Source of the DNA: Aestuariirhabdus litorea
Lineage (GTDB): Bacteria; Pseudomonadota; Gammaproteobacteria; Pseudomonadales; Aestuariirhabdaceae
Assembly: GCF_003864255.1 (NCBI RefSeq)
Contig: NZ_QWEZ01000001.1
Location: 1,178,001-1,242,000 of the forward strand
Reading direction: 5' to 3'
DNA length: 64,000 nt
Translations under genes and position numbers: made by a program
The notes under the pieces: generated by a model
Seen by the model: the letters and a program-made list of their open reading frames with translations, nothing else
Database searches by the model: none
Told to the model about the DNA's origin: nothing
Shown here: positions 53,276 through 62,632 of the stretch, piece after piece
Layout: every line of letters begins with the position of its first letter
Position numbering within the stretch: the first letter of the stretch is position 1

Positions 53276-54478
53276 CTATGATCGCTCGGTATTTGGGGAC
53301 TGACTAAAGGCCGGGTCTGTACCTCCAAAGATAGCAGCGGTTTTGCTTGCAACGGCTTCCCAGGAGAACTCTGTATGAGCCCGTTGCTGTGCGCTGTCTG
53401 CTAGCTGGCTGCGAAAGCGCTCGTCCATCAGTAACCGATAGACACCATCGTAGACCGCGTCGACGGAGTCGCCATCACAGTTAAGGCCGGTTTGTTCGTG
53501 GAGCACTGCCGAGACGACTCCGCCACTGGTTCCGGACACTGAGGTTTTTCCACAAGCGGCCGCTTCCAGGTAGACCATGCCGAAGCCTTCGACATCGCCA
53601 TTCACCTCACGGTTGGGCATAACGAAGAGGTCGCAGGCTTGATAAAGGAGGGGCAGCTGTTCGGCCTCAACGGCACCCAACAGTGATACGGCCGGGCAAA
53701 GCTGCTGATCGTCGACCAACTTCTGCAGGTAGTCCTGATCTTCGCCGATTCCGGCAATGGCATAGTGTACGTTGATCCCCTGCTTTCGCAGGCGTCCAGT
53801 GACCTTAATCATGGTATCGAACCCCTTGCGGCGCGATAACCTGCCCACCGAGAGCATTAGAAGGGTCTCGCCCTGTTGCAGTAGCTGATCCCTCAGGGTG
53901 CTGACCTGGGCGTCACCGCGGGGGGTGAAATCCTCAATCATGACGCCCGGATGGATAAGGCGAATTCTTTGCGGGTCTACCCCAAGTTCCACGAGCCGTT
54001 CGGCTGTAAAACGGCTGTTGGCGATGACCATATCGCAATGGCGATAGGTCCACCTCATGAGCCAGCTTTTAATGGGGGTGCGCCAGGTCGTAATCTCCTC
54101 CCCGTGGGCGTAGATCAGGCAGGGCTGGCCGAACAGGCGCGCCAGCACTAGTGCGATCAACCCTTCGGGTAATACCCGGCCGGCATGGTACTGCCGTGGA
54201 CGGTGACGCCAAGCGATTTTAAATCCGGACCATAGCAGACGCAGGTAGATCGCCAGCGACTCGGGACGCAACCAGGCCACTCGTTGCAGGTTAACCCGGT
54301 GGATACTGTTGGGGTGCTCCGCATCGACCGCTGCATCGCCGGCTGTGGCGGCGGTCAGAATATGCACCGATCTTCCCCCGAGGTGGCGGTAGACCTGATC
54401 AAACCAGACGGCGGTTCCACCCTTGGTGGGCGCAAAGAGCTCGGTGATCACCAGTGCGGAGTAGTGGGTATGGCTCAT
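53276..54478 (-). CDS. glycosyltransferase family 4
   Basis: This 400-residue GT-B enzyme has ALVITELFAPTKGGTAVWFDQVYRHLGG at the start (Gly-rich acceptor loop), IYAHGEEITTWR, LSVGRLSRRKGFDTMIKV opening the donor domain and EVNGDVEGFGMVYLEAAACGK-like ExxxxxxE residues. It overlaps the asparagine-synthetase-like gene by 4 bases, so the two are co-translated. It resembles alpha-mannosyl- and glucosyltransferases such as PimB-type enzymes, but the sugar cannot be assigned. Confidence 0.88.
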   Translation of the reverse strand: MSHTHYSALVITELFAPTKGGTAVWFDQVYRHLGGRSVHILTAATAGDAAVDAEHPNSIHRVNLQRVAWLRPESLAIYLRLLWSGFKIAWRHRPRQYHAGRVLPEGLIALVLARLFGQPCLIYAHGEEITTWRTPIKSWLMRWTYRHCDMVIANSRFTAERLVELGVDPQRIRLIHPGVMIEDFTPRGDAQVSTLRDQLLQQGETLLMLSVGRLSRRKGFDTMIKVTGRLRKQGINVHYAIAGIGEDQDYLQKLVDDQQLCPAVSLLGAVEAEQLPLLYQACDLFVMPNREVNGDVEGFGMVYLEAAACGKTSVSGTSGGVVSAVLHEQTGLNCDGDSVDAVYDGVYRLLMDERFRSQLADSAQQRAHTEFSWEAVASKTAAIFGGTDPAFSQSPNTERS

Positions 54479-56274
54479 TGAGCTCCTCCCGGGCTGGAGG
54501 CCTGAATGGCCAGCGAGGCCCCCCGCATTGGCGGAGCCTCTCCGGCGCTGGCGGAGTGCTGTACCCTATCCATCCAGACTCCTAGGGCCATCAGTATCCA
54601 AGCGAGTTCACCAAAGTAGTGGGCATGCTCCCCGGCATTGAGCCTCATCACCTTGTCGGCCAGGTTAGGCCTGAAGTGGTCGAGCCCTGAGAGTGAGCTG
54701 ATGGCATCGAAGGTCAGCTGTTGCAGCGCTTTGTCCTCCTGCAGCCAGTACCCATAGGGAAGGCCAAATCCATGTTTGGATTTTTTGATGATGGTCTCGG
54801 GCAAGAAAGTGCCCATGCTGCGTTTGAAGAGGTAGCGCAGCTCCTGGCGATGGACTTTCAGGTGGGAGGGGATCGATGTCGATAGATCCACCAGCGCATC
54901 ATCCAGCATTGGGTAGCGGACCTCTATGCCCGCCAATGAGCACATACTGTTGACCTTGACCAGGTCGTTATCGCAGAGCGTAAATTTCCAGTCGAGGTAG
55001 AGCATGCGGTTGAGGCAATCCCCTTCGACTTCGGTGTAGCGGTGACGCTGCAGCTGCTCGCATGACTCGCTGTTGTATGCGGCTAAATAGTCCTGCGAGA
55101 GGAACTGGGTGAGATCAACGCGCTTGAGCAGGTTATAACTTTGCAGGCGATCGGGAAGCGGCGTACTGGCCTGCTCGATGTAACTGTTGGCTTTTGCCAA
55201 CAGTCTCGGGCCTTTGGAGGCCATTGAGAGGAGGGCGCGCACCCCTTTTTGCAATGGAGGGGGAAGTCGGCTGTAGTGCTCAAAGAGAAGTTGTTTTCGG
55301 TAGCGCTCGTTACCGCCGAACAGCTCATCACCACCGTCGCCGGCCAGCAGGATTTTTTTTCCATCCCGTTGTGCCAAGGCAGCGCAAAAGTAGGTCGGGA
55401 CGACGCTGGAGTTGCCGAACGGCTGCTCCAGTGCCCCGATGATCAGGGGGAGCTGGGCAACCAGCTCATCGGGCTGGATCGAATGACGGGTGAGGCGGGC
55501 GCCAAAATGGTCGGCGGCGCAGCGGGCGTATGGGCTTTCGTCGTACCGCTCGACCGGGAAACCGATGGAGTAGGCGTCCCGACCCTGGGTATAGCGGCAC
55601 ATCATTCCGGTGATCGATGAGCTATCAAGACCGCCGCTCAGGAAGCTTCCCGCTCCTGGCTCGTAGCGATCCACGACGGCTTGTTGAAGTTGGTGGAATA
55701 ACTGCTCTTCAAGGTCGACCGCCAAGGCGGTTGACGGGACAAAGTCCGGTCTCCAGTGGGTATGGGTTACCAGCTCTCCTGATTGCAGATTGAGCCTAAT
55801 CGATTGGGCAGCATCGAGGCGACTGATATTCCGGTAGAGGGTGATGGGTGCCGGTATGCAGTGGAAGTAAAGATAGTGAAACAGAGCTGCAGGGTCGAGC
55901 TCGGGGGTGGCTTCGGCCAATGCGACCACCCACTGGAGGCTGGTTGAAAAAACCTGGACCCCCTGTTGGCGGCTATAAAAAAGAGGGATCTGACCGAAGC
56001 GGTCGGCACTCAGTAGCAGGGTCGAGTTCGCAGGGTCCATCGTCAGGCTTAGTGCCGGGGCGGCCATAGGGGCAGACCCGGACCAGGTGAAACGATTCGC
56101 GGTCGAACGTCGGATATGTGCCTGTGGGGGTAGCGCATCTGCCATTCCGGGTTCACATCCGGGCAAGACCATCCCGATGGCGTTGCCTTTGGCCAACTCT
56201 CGGTAGTGGGTCCAGGCACAAGCAGGCAGAGAGGCTACCTGGCCTGCGCAGACAAGTAGTTGCTGTGATGGCAT
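54475..56274 (-). CDS. asparagine-synthetase-like protein lacking the glutaminase Cys
   Basis: This 599-residue protein has an N-terminal half that keeps pieces of the class II glutaminase fold (LLLSADRFGQIPLFYSR) but begins MPSQQLLVCAG rather than MCG. The catalytic Cys2 and the YNGEIYN motif are missing. The synthetase half looks active: PP-loop GSFLSGGLDSSSITGMM, AGDGGDELFGGNERY and LDWKFTLCDNDLVKV. It may use free ammonia, another amine, or form an amide or lactam as lasso-peptide cyclases do. It is first in the minus-strand operon that runs to 48.5 kb, with a dyad about 100 bases upstream. Confidence 0.82.
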   Translation of the reverse strand: MPSQQLLVCAGQVASLPACAWTHYRELAKGNAIGMVLPGCEPGMADALPPQAHIRRSTANRFTWSGSAPMAAPALSLTMDPANSTLLLSADRFGQIPLFYSRQQGVQVFSTSLQWVVALAEATPELDPAALFHYLYFHCIPAPITLYRNISRLDAAQSIRLNLQSGELVTHTHWRPDFVPSTALAVDLEEQLFHQLQQAVVDRYEPGAGSFLSGGLDSSSITGMMCRYTQGRDAYSIGFPVERYDESPYARCAADHFGARLTRHSIQPDELVAQLPLIIGALEQPFGNSSVVPTYFCAALAQRDGKKILLAGDGGDELFGGNERYRKQLLFEHYSRLPPPLQKGVRALLSMASKGPRLLAKANSYIEQASTPLPDRLQSYNLLKRVDLTQFLSQDYLAAYNSESCEQLQRHRYTEVEGDCLNRMLYLDWKFTLCDNDLVKVNSMCSLAGIEVRYPMLDDALVDLSTSIPSHLKVHRQELRYLFKRSMGTFLPETIIKKSKHGFGLPYGYWLQEDKALQQLTFDAISSLSGLDHFRPNLADKVMRLNAGEHAHYFGELAWILMALGVWMDRVQHSASAGEAPPMRGASLAIQASSPGGAQ

Positions 56275-56375
56275 TCCTTTGCGAACTCGCTATTTTTTGT
56301 TGATTATCTAAGGCTTAAGTCTAGGACATGGGGGGATAGCGGGGGGAGAAAGCTGAGACTCTTATATAGTATTTG

Positions 56376-56400
56376 GCGATAAATAATTATTATTCATCGC
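56376..56400. promoter_or_regulatory. 25-bp AT-rich dyad between divergent genes
   Basis: GCGAT (56376-56380), AATAAT (56382-56387), ATTATT (56389-56394) and ATCGC (56396-56400) are arranged symmetrically around T56388, so 11 of 12 base pairs in the two arms are symmetric. The core resembles the 7-1-7 Fur box with a few mismatches. On the minus strand a TATATA (56368-56363) lies just downstream, a possible -10 for the asparagine-synthetase-like gene. The intergenic space 56275-56480 otherwise holds nothing clear. Confidence 0.5.
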
Positions 56401-56480
56401 TTTTGTTTTTATTGTGGGGCGAGGTTTAGCGGCGATCTGCACTACACTGAAATGGGTTTGATCCATTGTGGAGGGAGGCT

Positions 56481-57101
56481 GTGTCTAGTTCGAGTACGAG
56501 TGGTGGAGGATCTCGGCATATCGGTGGTTGGGGAGCGCTTTTGCTCGGCTTGGTGCTGTCGAACCATGCTCTAGCAAATCGGGTAGAAGATGATGAGATG
56601 GCTTTCCTGCCTCCCTACTGTTGGGCCCGGATGCGACCGAGCAACGAGCAGGAGGTGAGTCAGTGGGAAAAGGTCCTTGGGCCGGACTTTATGCACGTCC
56701 ATCACTTTTGCACGGCCCAGGCCTTTATGCGCCGTTCCCTGGATCCCCGAAAAAATGCGATGGACAAACGGTATGATGTTCAGGTCGCCAAGAACAACCT
56801 GGAGTACGTTTTTAGTCACCTAGAAAATCCAGGCTATGTGCTGCTTCCCGAAATCAACATGCTCATGGGAAAGGTGTATGAGCGCTTGGATGAGCCGCTT
56901 TTAGCGGTACGCTATTACGGCCGTGCCATCGAGCTGAAGCCGGACTTTACACAGGGCTATGCGGTGTTCTCCGATTATTACAAGCACCAGGGTAATATGG
57001 TCAAGGCTAGGGAGCTACTTGAACAGGGGATCGCGAAAAACCCGGACTCGATCATTCTTAAGCGGCGTATCGAACGCCTTGAGACCCAAGAGTCCCCCTA
57101 G
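56481..57101 (+). CDS. exported TPR-repeat protein
   Basis: This hypothetical protein of about 206 residues has an N-terminal hydrophobic signal (WGALLLGLVLSNHALA) after a Ser/Gly-rich stretch, then a cysteine-containing segment (PPYCWARM, HHFCTAQAF). About three TPR motifs follow (LMGKVYERLDEPLLAVRYYGRAIELKP; KARELLEQGIAKNPDS). The GTG at 56481 follows GGAGGGAGG, so it is preferred to a TTG at 56466. It is divergent from the glycan operon and converges by 4 bases on a GT2 gene. A periplasmic scaffolding role for glycan export is only a guess. Confidence 0.7.
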   Translation: MSSSSTSGGGSRHIGGWGALLLGLVLSNHALANRVEDDEMAFLPPYCWARMRPSNEQEVSQWEKVLGPDFMHVHHFCTAQAFMRRSLDPRKNAMDKRYDVQVAKNNLEYVFSHLENPGYVLLPEINMLMGKVYERLDEPLLAVRYYGRAIELKPDFTQGYAVFSDYYKHQGNMVKARELLEQGIAKNPDSIILKRRIERLETQESP

Positions 57102-58042
57102 GAGGGGAGAGAGGGCCCCAGCGGTATCCGCCGCTGGACTTGAGGCGGAAGCAGCGAGAAGAGGATGTGACGCAGATCGGATAGACGCCACTTGCCCCTT
57201 CTCAGCAGATAGCGAAACAGCTGGCTGCTGGTGTCTAGGTTGGCATGCCAGAAGTTTCCATAGGCCTTGCGTCGTACCCGGTCCCAGGTCCAGTACTCTA
57301 TCTGTTCCGGGGTAAAGCGGGCGGCAATCTCGCTGTGCTGTTTAAGGAAATCGAGTTGTACCTCCAGGTGAACGATCACCAGTCGGGCTTTCTGGCTGGT
57401 GATCTGCCCTGTACCATGGAAGCGGTAATAGGCCAGAACTTCGGGTACCAGGGTCACTTTTATATCCGGCGAGGCGCGTAGCCAGAGGTCAAAGTCCATA
57501 CAGCAGGGTAGGGTTTCATCGAACCCGCCCAGTCGCTTGATGAGCTCGGCACGGGTGAGGGCAGCATGGATAGGCCAGATATTTTCCCGCATCAGCGCCT
57601 CAACAAGCCCCTCCTTGCTGTAGTCGGGGGGGACGTATCGAGGACAAAGCTTCTCCGGCAAGCCGGTTCTTTGCCACCCGCAATAGCTTATGTCGGCGTC
57701 GCTTGAGCGGGAGGCAGTCAGCATGGCTTTAAGGAACTCTGGTTCCCACCAGTCGTCGGCATCAAGAAAGGCGATAAACGCTCCTTTTGCAACTGAGAGT
57801 GCATGGTTTCTTGCCTTTGCTGCACCCAGGTGATCCTGTTGGATTAACTTGATACGAGGGTCACTCAGGAACGATTCTACCAGATCGCTACTGCCATCAT
57901 CAGAGCCATCGTCGACGATGATTAACTCCCAGTATCTGAAGGATTGCTCCTTTACGGAGGTGATGCTCTGGGCAATGAAGGCTGCCGCGTTGTAGCTGGG
58001 CATTATGATCGAAATCTCGATTTTATCGGTGGATAGCCTCAC
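57098..58042 (-). CDS. glycosyltransferase family 2
   Basis: This 314-residue GT2 enzyme has ISIIMPSYNAAAFIAQSI, IIVDDGSDDGSSDLVE, AKARNHALSVAKGAFIAFLDADDWW and FDLWLRASPD, the full set of GT-A motifs. It lies 29 bases downstream of the large lyase-like gene on the same strand, and may be the last gene of an operon entering from the right edge. The C terminus is basic (RRGKWRLSDLRHILF), suggesting membrane contact. Sugar specificity unknown. Confidence 0.88.
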   Translation of the reverse strand: MRLSTDKIEISIIMPSYNAAAFIAQSITSVKEQSFRYWELIIVDDGSDDGSSDLVESFLSDPRIKLIQQDHLGAAKARNHALSVAKGAFIAFLDADDWWEPEFLKAMLTASRSSDADISYCGWQRTGLPEKLCPRYVPPDYSKEGLVEALMRENIWPIHAALTRAELIKRLGGFDETLPCCMDFDLWLRASPDIKVTLVPEVLAYYRFHGTGQITSQKARLVIVHLEVQLDFLKQHSEIAARFTPEQIEYWTWDRVRRKAYGNFWHANLDTSSQLFRYLLRRGKWRLSDLRHILFSLLPPQVQRRIPLGPSLPS

Positions 58043-58071
58043 GCTCGGGTCCTTTGGGGATGAATGCCCCC

Positions 58072-61000
58072 TTAGTTAAGATCAATTTTCACCACATTGG
58101 AAATGGCGCTCAGATTTTGGTCGCTATCCCAGCTTTTGATGGCCAGGTAATAGGTTCCGGAAGGCAGCTGGTCGATGGGTAGCCCCTTATCGAGTCCAAA
58201 CCAGGCGTAGGGTAAAAGCTCCCTTAGGGTAAATCGTTCGGGTGTTCCGGCAGCAGATGGCAGCGGCTCTCCGGCAACGTGCTCGGCCATCCAAAATGCG
58301 TCTACCCGCTGCCAGTTCGGGTCCTCGAGAGGGAACTTATCCAGTTCACGCTCAATGGCATCCTTGTCGACGCGAAGATTGAGTTTTTTCTTGCCCTTGG
58401 ACTGATTGCTTATCAGCTGCTCCACATCCGCAAGCGCTTTGTTTAATGCGGGCAGCCGCTGGGGATGGTTGCTGGCGGCGTACTCCACTATCGGGCGATT
58501 ACTGAGCTTCACGAAATAGCGATCTGCGTGGCCGCTGGGCCCATCGTCCGTGGGGCTGCTCCATTGCAGCTGTATGCCACCGGCTCTTGATGCCTTTACC
58601 ACTGTAAGGTCGAGGATGGCATCCGGTGCCTGGGTGGAGCGCTTGGCGATGCCGGCGGACTGCTCCCAGTTCACCACCTGGGTAAACCAGGGGCGGATCC
58701 AGCGGTTTTTTGCGCTCTCTTTCACCTGCTCATAACGCGTCCTCAGCCTAGGGTCGCCCGAGTAGTAGTAGAGCAGTGGAAAGGCTTGCAGGTAGCGGTC
58801 ATGCCAGATCGGCTTGATGGGCGGGGAGGAAGCACCGTAACGGGTATGGGGCATAGCGGTTACTTCGTTAAACAGGCCCAACTGTGGGTAAAACAGCGCG
58901 TGGTTGGCAAAGTAGTCGGCCTGCCCCCAGAGGGCATCCAGAATACGTTCGTCCCGGTAGGTCTTGTAGGCCTCATGCAGGGCCAGGGGCGCCTGGGCCT
59001 CCATCCAGGTTTTGGCGTTCGATCCGTAGAGCTTGTTGCTGAGGGGGCTGAAGAGCTCGGGATGATCCCTGTCGATGACGAGGTTTTCCGGGCTATCCAG
59101 TGAGCCCAACACCTCATCTTTCCAGTTGCTGAACTGGCCGTGCCGTAGACGCAGCAGGGTCAGCGCCCGACGGATCTGCCAGCGGGCAAAATAATCCATC
59201 ACCGGATTACCGGTGGCATGGAGTCCGGCCAGGTTGGTGTAGAGCATCCAGTTATAGATACGCGAGTAATGGGCGCGTCTGAGGGCGTTGCGGTCGCGTT
59301 CAAATAATTGGGTATCCTCCAGTGGGGGAGGGTTGCCCTGGAACATCCGCAACGACTGGAAGTTGAGCCCCCAACTGACAAACCCGTTGATGGTTTCGAG
59401 CGCCCAGGGGGAGCCGGTCAGGTAGTACCATTCGAACATCCGAAACAGGGCGTAGTGCTCGATATCGGGCAGCCATTTGTAAAAGTTGAGGTAGCTCTGC
59501 CCCTCACTCTTCTCTTCGCCGTCCTGGCTGCTGGCCCACAGGTAGATCTCCTTGCCACCGAAGCCCGCCGTTTGGTTCCATTGGTCGAGTTGCTGCTTGA
59601 TGCCTCGATAGGGGGCCTCGGAGTTCCAGCTCAGTGGCCCCAGCCGATAGTTAAGTCCCGGATTATGGGTAATACTCCAGCGGCTTCGCGCCTCTTCCCG
59701 CTCCAGGCTTTCCCCACTGCGCTCCTGCAAGGGCGCCAGCCAGCTCGAATTCAGGCTGCTGTGGTGCCCACCCGAGTTGTAGCTGCGCTCCTCGCCGTAG
59801 CGACGGTATCCTCCCCGCTCCGCTACCCAATGACGTTTGCTTGATCTTACAGGAGGGTAGCCGCTAGCGGCGATCTCCTGATACCAGACTTCGGTATCCT
59901 GATACCAGCGCACGGGGGCCATGGCGCGCAGTGGGTATTGTGCACTTTGGGCGATCGATGCCAGCTCCTGCGGGCGGGCGGGGTAGGGAAAGGCCGCCAG
60001 CGTCAGGTCGTGGTAGGTACGCTCTCCGATATCGAGCTGGTACCAGGGCTTCTTATGCTTTGGTGAGGTGTTTGGGGGGAAGTCCTCTGGCCTAGCGTTA
60101 AACTCCACTTCAATGCGTTTTTCTTGCACTCCCAGCCTCTGTGGGGCCAGTTGCCAGAGGTCGGCCAGAGTTAGCATCAGGCTGGCCTGCTTGCCACTAA
60201 CGGCGAGATAGCGGGCGATGGCATCCTCTTTCTTAGAAGAGGGATCCGAGGCCAGCAGCGGCCCTGGACGGGTCAGATAGCGCCCCCCCTTCTTGATGTT
60301 CTCGGGCGCACCCTGACCCAACCAGAAAGGTTCAGATGAGGAGTTGCTCGAACTATGGATCTGATCTTGATCCGTGCCTGACAGTCCGTAATAGAGTTTA
60401 GTTGGCGGTAGTGCAAGACTGATATGCCAGCCGCTCATGTGATAAGGCAACACCCAAAAAGGCTGGGAGGGACCGCTGTTGCCGATACTGTGTTCGATGC
60501 GCAGCCGGTTGCTGTCGCGATAAAGGTGGATACGGGTCTGGGTATGGTAAAAGGGTGGCTGGAAGGTACTCCCGTCTGCAGGCTGGAATCTCCCCCTGAT
60601 CAACACAACGGCCCTTTGGCTGCCGTTTATCTCCAGCGTGACCTGGTCGGTTTGGTACTGACTGACGAAGCGTTGGGCTGGAATATTGACTGCTACCCGC
60701 TTACGTTCTTTATTCCAGCCGTGGGTATTCCAGGCGCTTCCCTGCATATGTTCGGCGTAGGGGGCCGGGTAGGACTCCATCACCAGTCCGTCCCCGGACT
60801 TGGCCGCCAGCAGGGGGATCCCGTCGATCGCCAGGGCACTGAGCAATCGGTTTGATTTGAGGTCGATCTCCAGGGACAGGCGACCGTTGCCCAGAGTCCA
60901 GCGATCGTCACTCCGCTGCAACTGGAGGAAAGGGGGGGCCGGTGTTGAGGGCCGGTTGGTGAGCCAAAAGCGTCGCTTCTGGTCCGCATCGAGGCTGGTT

Positions 61001-61326
61001 TGAAAATCGAGCAGTACCCACCGAATGGAGTTGTCCCGTGCCCAGTAGCGGCTAAGGACGGATATTTGGCAGGGTACCTCATTGCCCTCATCATCCTCCA
61101 GGCGCAGCTCCCCCGGCTCGTTTACCAGCCCATAGGGTAGAGGGACTCCACTACTGACGGGGGTGTTATGGTGAGGGGTTGATCCACGATCCCAGAGCTC
61201 CAGGGGAACGCGAAAGTGGGTGCCATCCCACTCATAGTCCTGCTGATTGTTGATCAGCCTTGCACCCGCCTGGGGGGCTAGCAGCATTGAGAGCAGGAAG
61301 CTGTAAAAAAAGATGCGGGGCTGCAA
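58072..61326 (-). CDS. secreted exo-rhamnogalacturonan lyase-like protein
   Basis: This 1084-residue exported protein has the signal FFYSFLLSMLLAPQAGA. The N-terminal region (VPLELWDRGS...PVSSGVPLPYG and NSIRWVLLDFQTSL) matches the RIFT-barrel start of PcRGLX/YetA-like proteins (PL26 exo-rhamnogalacturonan lyases). Further N-terminal barrels (100-470) and a central helical part (about 590-860) rich in Trp, Tyr and His follow. A fibronectin-like C-terminal region may start near 900 (IQLQWSSPTDDGP). Catalytic residues could not be checked. It may cut or modify the self-made polysaccharide. Neighbours are two propeller-like secreted proteins upstream and a GT2 downstream. Confidence 0.6.
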   Translation of the reverse strand: MQPRIFFYSFLLSMLLAPQAGARLINNQQDYEWDGTHFRVPLELWDRGSTPHHNTPVSSGVPLPYGLVNEPGELRLEDDEGNEVPCQISVLSRYWARDNSIRWVLLDFQTSLDADQKRRFWLTNRPSTPAPPFLQLQRSDDRWTLGNGRLSLEIDLKSNRLLSALAIDGIPLLAAKSGDGLVMESYPAPYAEHMQGSAWNTHGWNKERKRVAVNIPAQRFVSQYQTDQVTLEINGSQRAVVLIRGRFQPADGSTFQPPFYHTQTRIHLYRDSNRLRIEHSIGNSGPSQPFWVLPYHMSGWHISLALPPTKLYYGLSGTDQDQIHSSSNSSSEPFWLGQGAPENIKKGGRYLTRPGPLLASDPSSKKEDAIARYLAVSGKQASLMLTLADLWQLAPQRLGVQEKRIEVEFNARPEDFPPNTSPKHKKPWYQLDIGERTYHDLTLAAFPYPARPQELASIAQSAQYPLRAMAPVRWYQDTEVWYQEIAASGYPPVRSSKRHWVAERGGYRRYGEERSYNSGGHHSSLNSSWLAPLQERSGESLEREEARSRWSITHNPGLNYRLGPLSWNSEAPYRGIKQQLDQWNQTAGFGGKEIYLWASSQDGEEKSEGQSYLNFYKWLPDIEHYALFRMFEWYYLTGSPWALETINGFVSWGLNFQSLRMFQGNPPPLEDTQLFERDRNALRRAHYSRIYNWMLYTNLAGLHATGNPVMDYFARWQIRRALTLLRLRHGQFSNWKDEVLGSLDSPENLVIDRDHPELFSPLSNKLYGSNAKTWMEAQAPLALHEAYKTYRDERILDALWGQADYFANHALFYPQLGLFNEVTAMPHTRYGASSPPIKPIWHDRYLQAFPLLYYYSGDPRLRTRYEQVKESAKNRWIRPWFTQVVNWEQSAGIAKRSTQAPDAILDLTVVKASRAGGIQLQWSSPTDDGPSGHADRYFVKLSNRPIVEYAASNHPQRLPALNKALADVEQLISNQSKGKKKLNLRVDKDAIERELDKFPLEDPNWQRVDAFWMAEHVAGEPLPSAAGTPERFTLRELLPYAWFGLDKGLPIDQLPSGTYYLAIKSWDSDQNLSAISNVVKIDLN

Positions 61327-61330
61327 AGGG

Positions 61331-62632
61331 TTACCTCACTTGCCAGGAGCATAGTCGTATCCGGACACCTCCGGTAGGGAGCGCGGATTCAATGGCTACC
61401 AGATGGGTTGTTCCCAGAAAGGCCAGGCTAGGGTTGCGCATAGGCTCGGGGGACTCGAGCAGAACCCTTGATACCACTGCCGGCCCTTGCTCCCGGAGTT
61501 TGCCGACAAGTAAATGGTAGCCGCTTTCCCCGCGTGTCGCGGTACGGGCCACGCCGGCGACATAAAGATCTGGCTGCAGGGAAGAGGGCGTCGCGATCAG
61601 GTCAACAGGCCCATACAAGCTGTACGCCTCATCCATCAAGGGGAACAGTGTCTCGCTATCCCATCCGGAGTGGGAGCGTGGCTTTGCGTTACTGACGCTA
61701 ATATGGGTAAGCGTTTGCGGATTGAATGCCATTGCCGGGGCCATTGCCTGGCCTCGGCCGACCACGCTGGCACCTCCAAAGAGGCATCTCTGGCGGTTGT
61801 AACAGAGAAGGAGGCCGTTGGTGCGTGCAAGTAGGGGGCTCGTCGGACGCAACAGTTGCTCGATTTCCCACCCCCCATCGGTGGCGGTGAGGCGGGCAAA
61901 AAACCAGTTGATGGCCCCGTTCTTGCCAGGAGACCATTGGCTTTGGTCCTGCCATGCGATCCACAGCTGGCCGTCGACCGACTGCAGTTCAAGTTGATAA
62001 CCGGACAAATCGGGAGCCTCACCCCTAGCTTCGGGGGTGAACCCCCACCCCGGGTTGTAGCCATCAAAACCCTTTGCCGGCCGATGCAGGGGGCCGCTAT
62101 GAACCCGGTGTCCGTCAGGGTCAAGCGTTGTGATGAAGGGTCGGTAGAATCCGTCGCGATACCCGCTCCAGCCGACAGCAAAGCCATCGTCATGGGGGAT
62201 GACCCTTGGCCGGCTCTGATTGTTTGTGCTGCCATCAAGGGTCCACTGTCGCTCCACACTGATCACTTCACCTACTGATATCAGGGCCGCTTCGATATCC
62301 CAACCGGTGGTGCTCCTGAAGGCTTGCCAAACAACGAGATAGCGCTCATTAAAGGCAACATCAACCTCTCCGGCAATGGTTCGGTCGCCCGTTCGCAGAT
62401 GGGTCACCTCCTCCTGCGGAGCGCCGATTGCCGAGAGTGTTGTCAAACCGATTTCGGGAGGCGGCTGTTGCGGATAGGGAAAGCCGCTGACCCAGGCCAG
62501 CAGGAATTGCTCCCGTCCCGATGCGAGGGCGGGGAGCAGTTGGTGAGATGTGTCATTATCCGAAGGCTCTGTGAGCCCTGAGCAGGAGGAGACCAGCAAC
62601 GTAAGGGAGATCAGCTCAGTCGCTAGGCTCAT
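61331..62632 (-). CDS. putative lipoprotein, beta-propeller-like
   Basis: I do not recognise this 433-residue protein. The N terminus is a lipoprotein-like signal (LISLTLLVSSC, Cys17). The rest alternates short beta-rich repeats with recurring motifs such as FLLAWVSG, YLVVWQAFRS, FAVGWSGYRDG and LWIAWQDQSQW, each [FYLVI]xxxW-like. This spacing of about 50-60 residues suggests a beta-propeller. It lies 4 bases ahead of the lyase-like gene and overlaps the next upstream gene by 4 bases, so the three are one operon. Carbohydrate binding or surface display is only a possibility. Confidence 0.6.
   Translation of the reverse strand: MSLATELISLTLLVSSCSGLTEPSDNDTSHQLLPALASGREQFLLAWVSGFPYPQQPPPEIGLTTLSAIGAPQEEVTHLRTGDRTIAGEVDVAFNERYLVVWQAFRSTTGWDIEAALISVGEVISVERQWTLDGSTNNQSRPRVIPHDDGFAVGWSGYRDGFYRPFITTLDPDGHRVHSGPLHRPAKGFDGYNPGWGFTPEARGEAPDLSGYQLELQSVDGQLWIAWQDQSQWSPGKNGAINWFFARLTATDGGWEIEQLLRPTSPLLARTNGLLLCYNRQRCLFGGASVVGRGQAMAPAMAFNPQTLTHISVSNAKPRSHSGWDSETLFPLMDEAYSLYGPVDLIATPSSLQPDLYVAGVARTATRGESGYHLLVGKLREQGPAVVSRVLLESPEPMRNPSLAFLGTTHLVAIESALPTGGVRIRLCSWQVR

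Noticed and set aside
52435..53352. Longer version of the NodB deacetylase with 39 extra N-terminal residues
   Set aside because: It would overlap the upstream glycosyltransferase by 77 bases, and the extra residues show no signal peptide or domain. The shorter form is preferred, though its ribosome-binding site is also poor.
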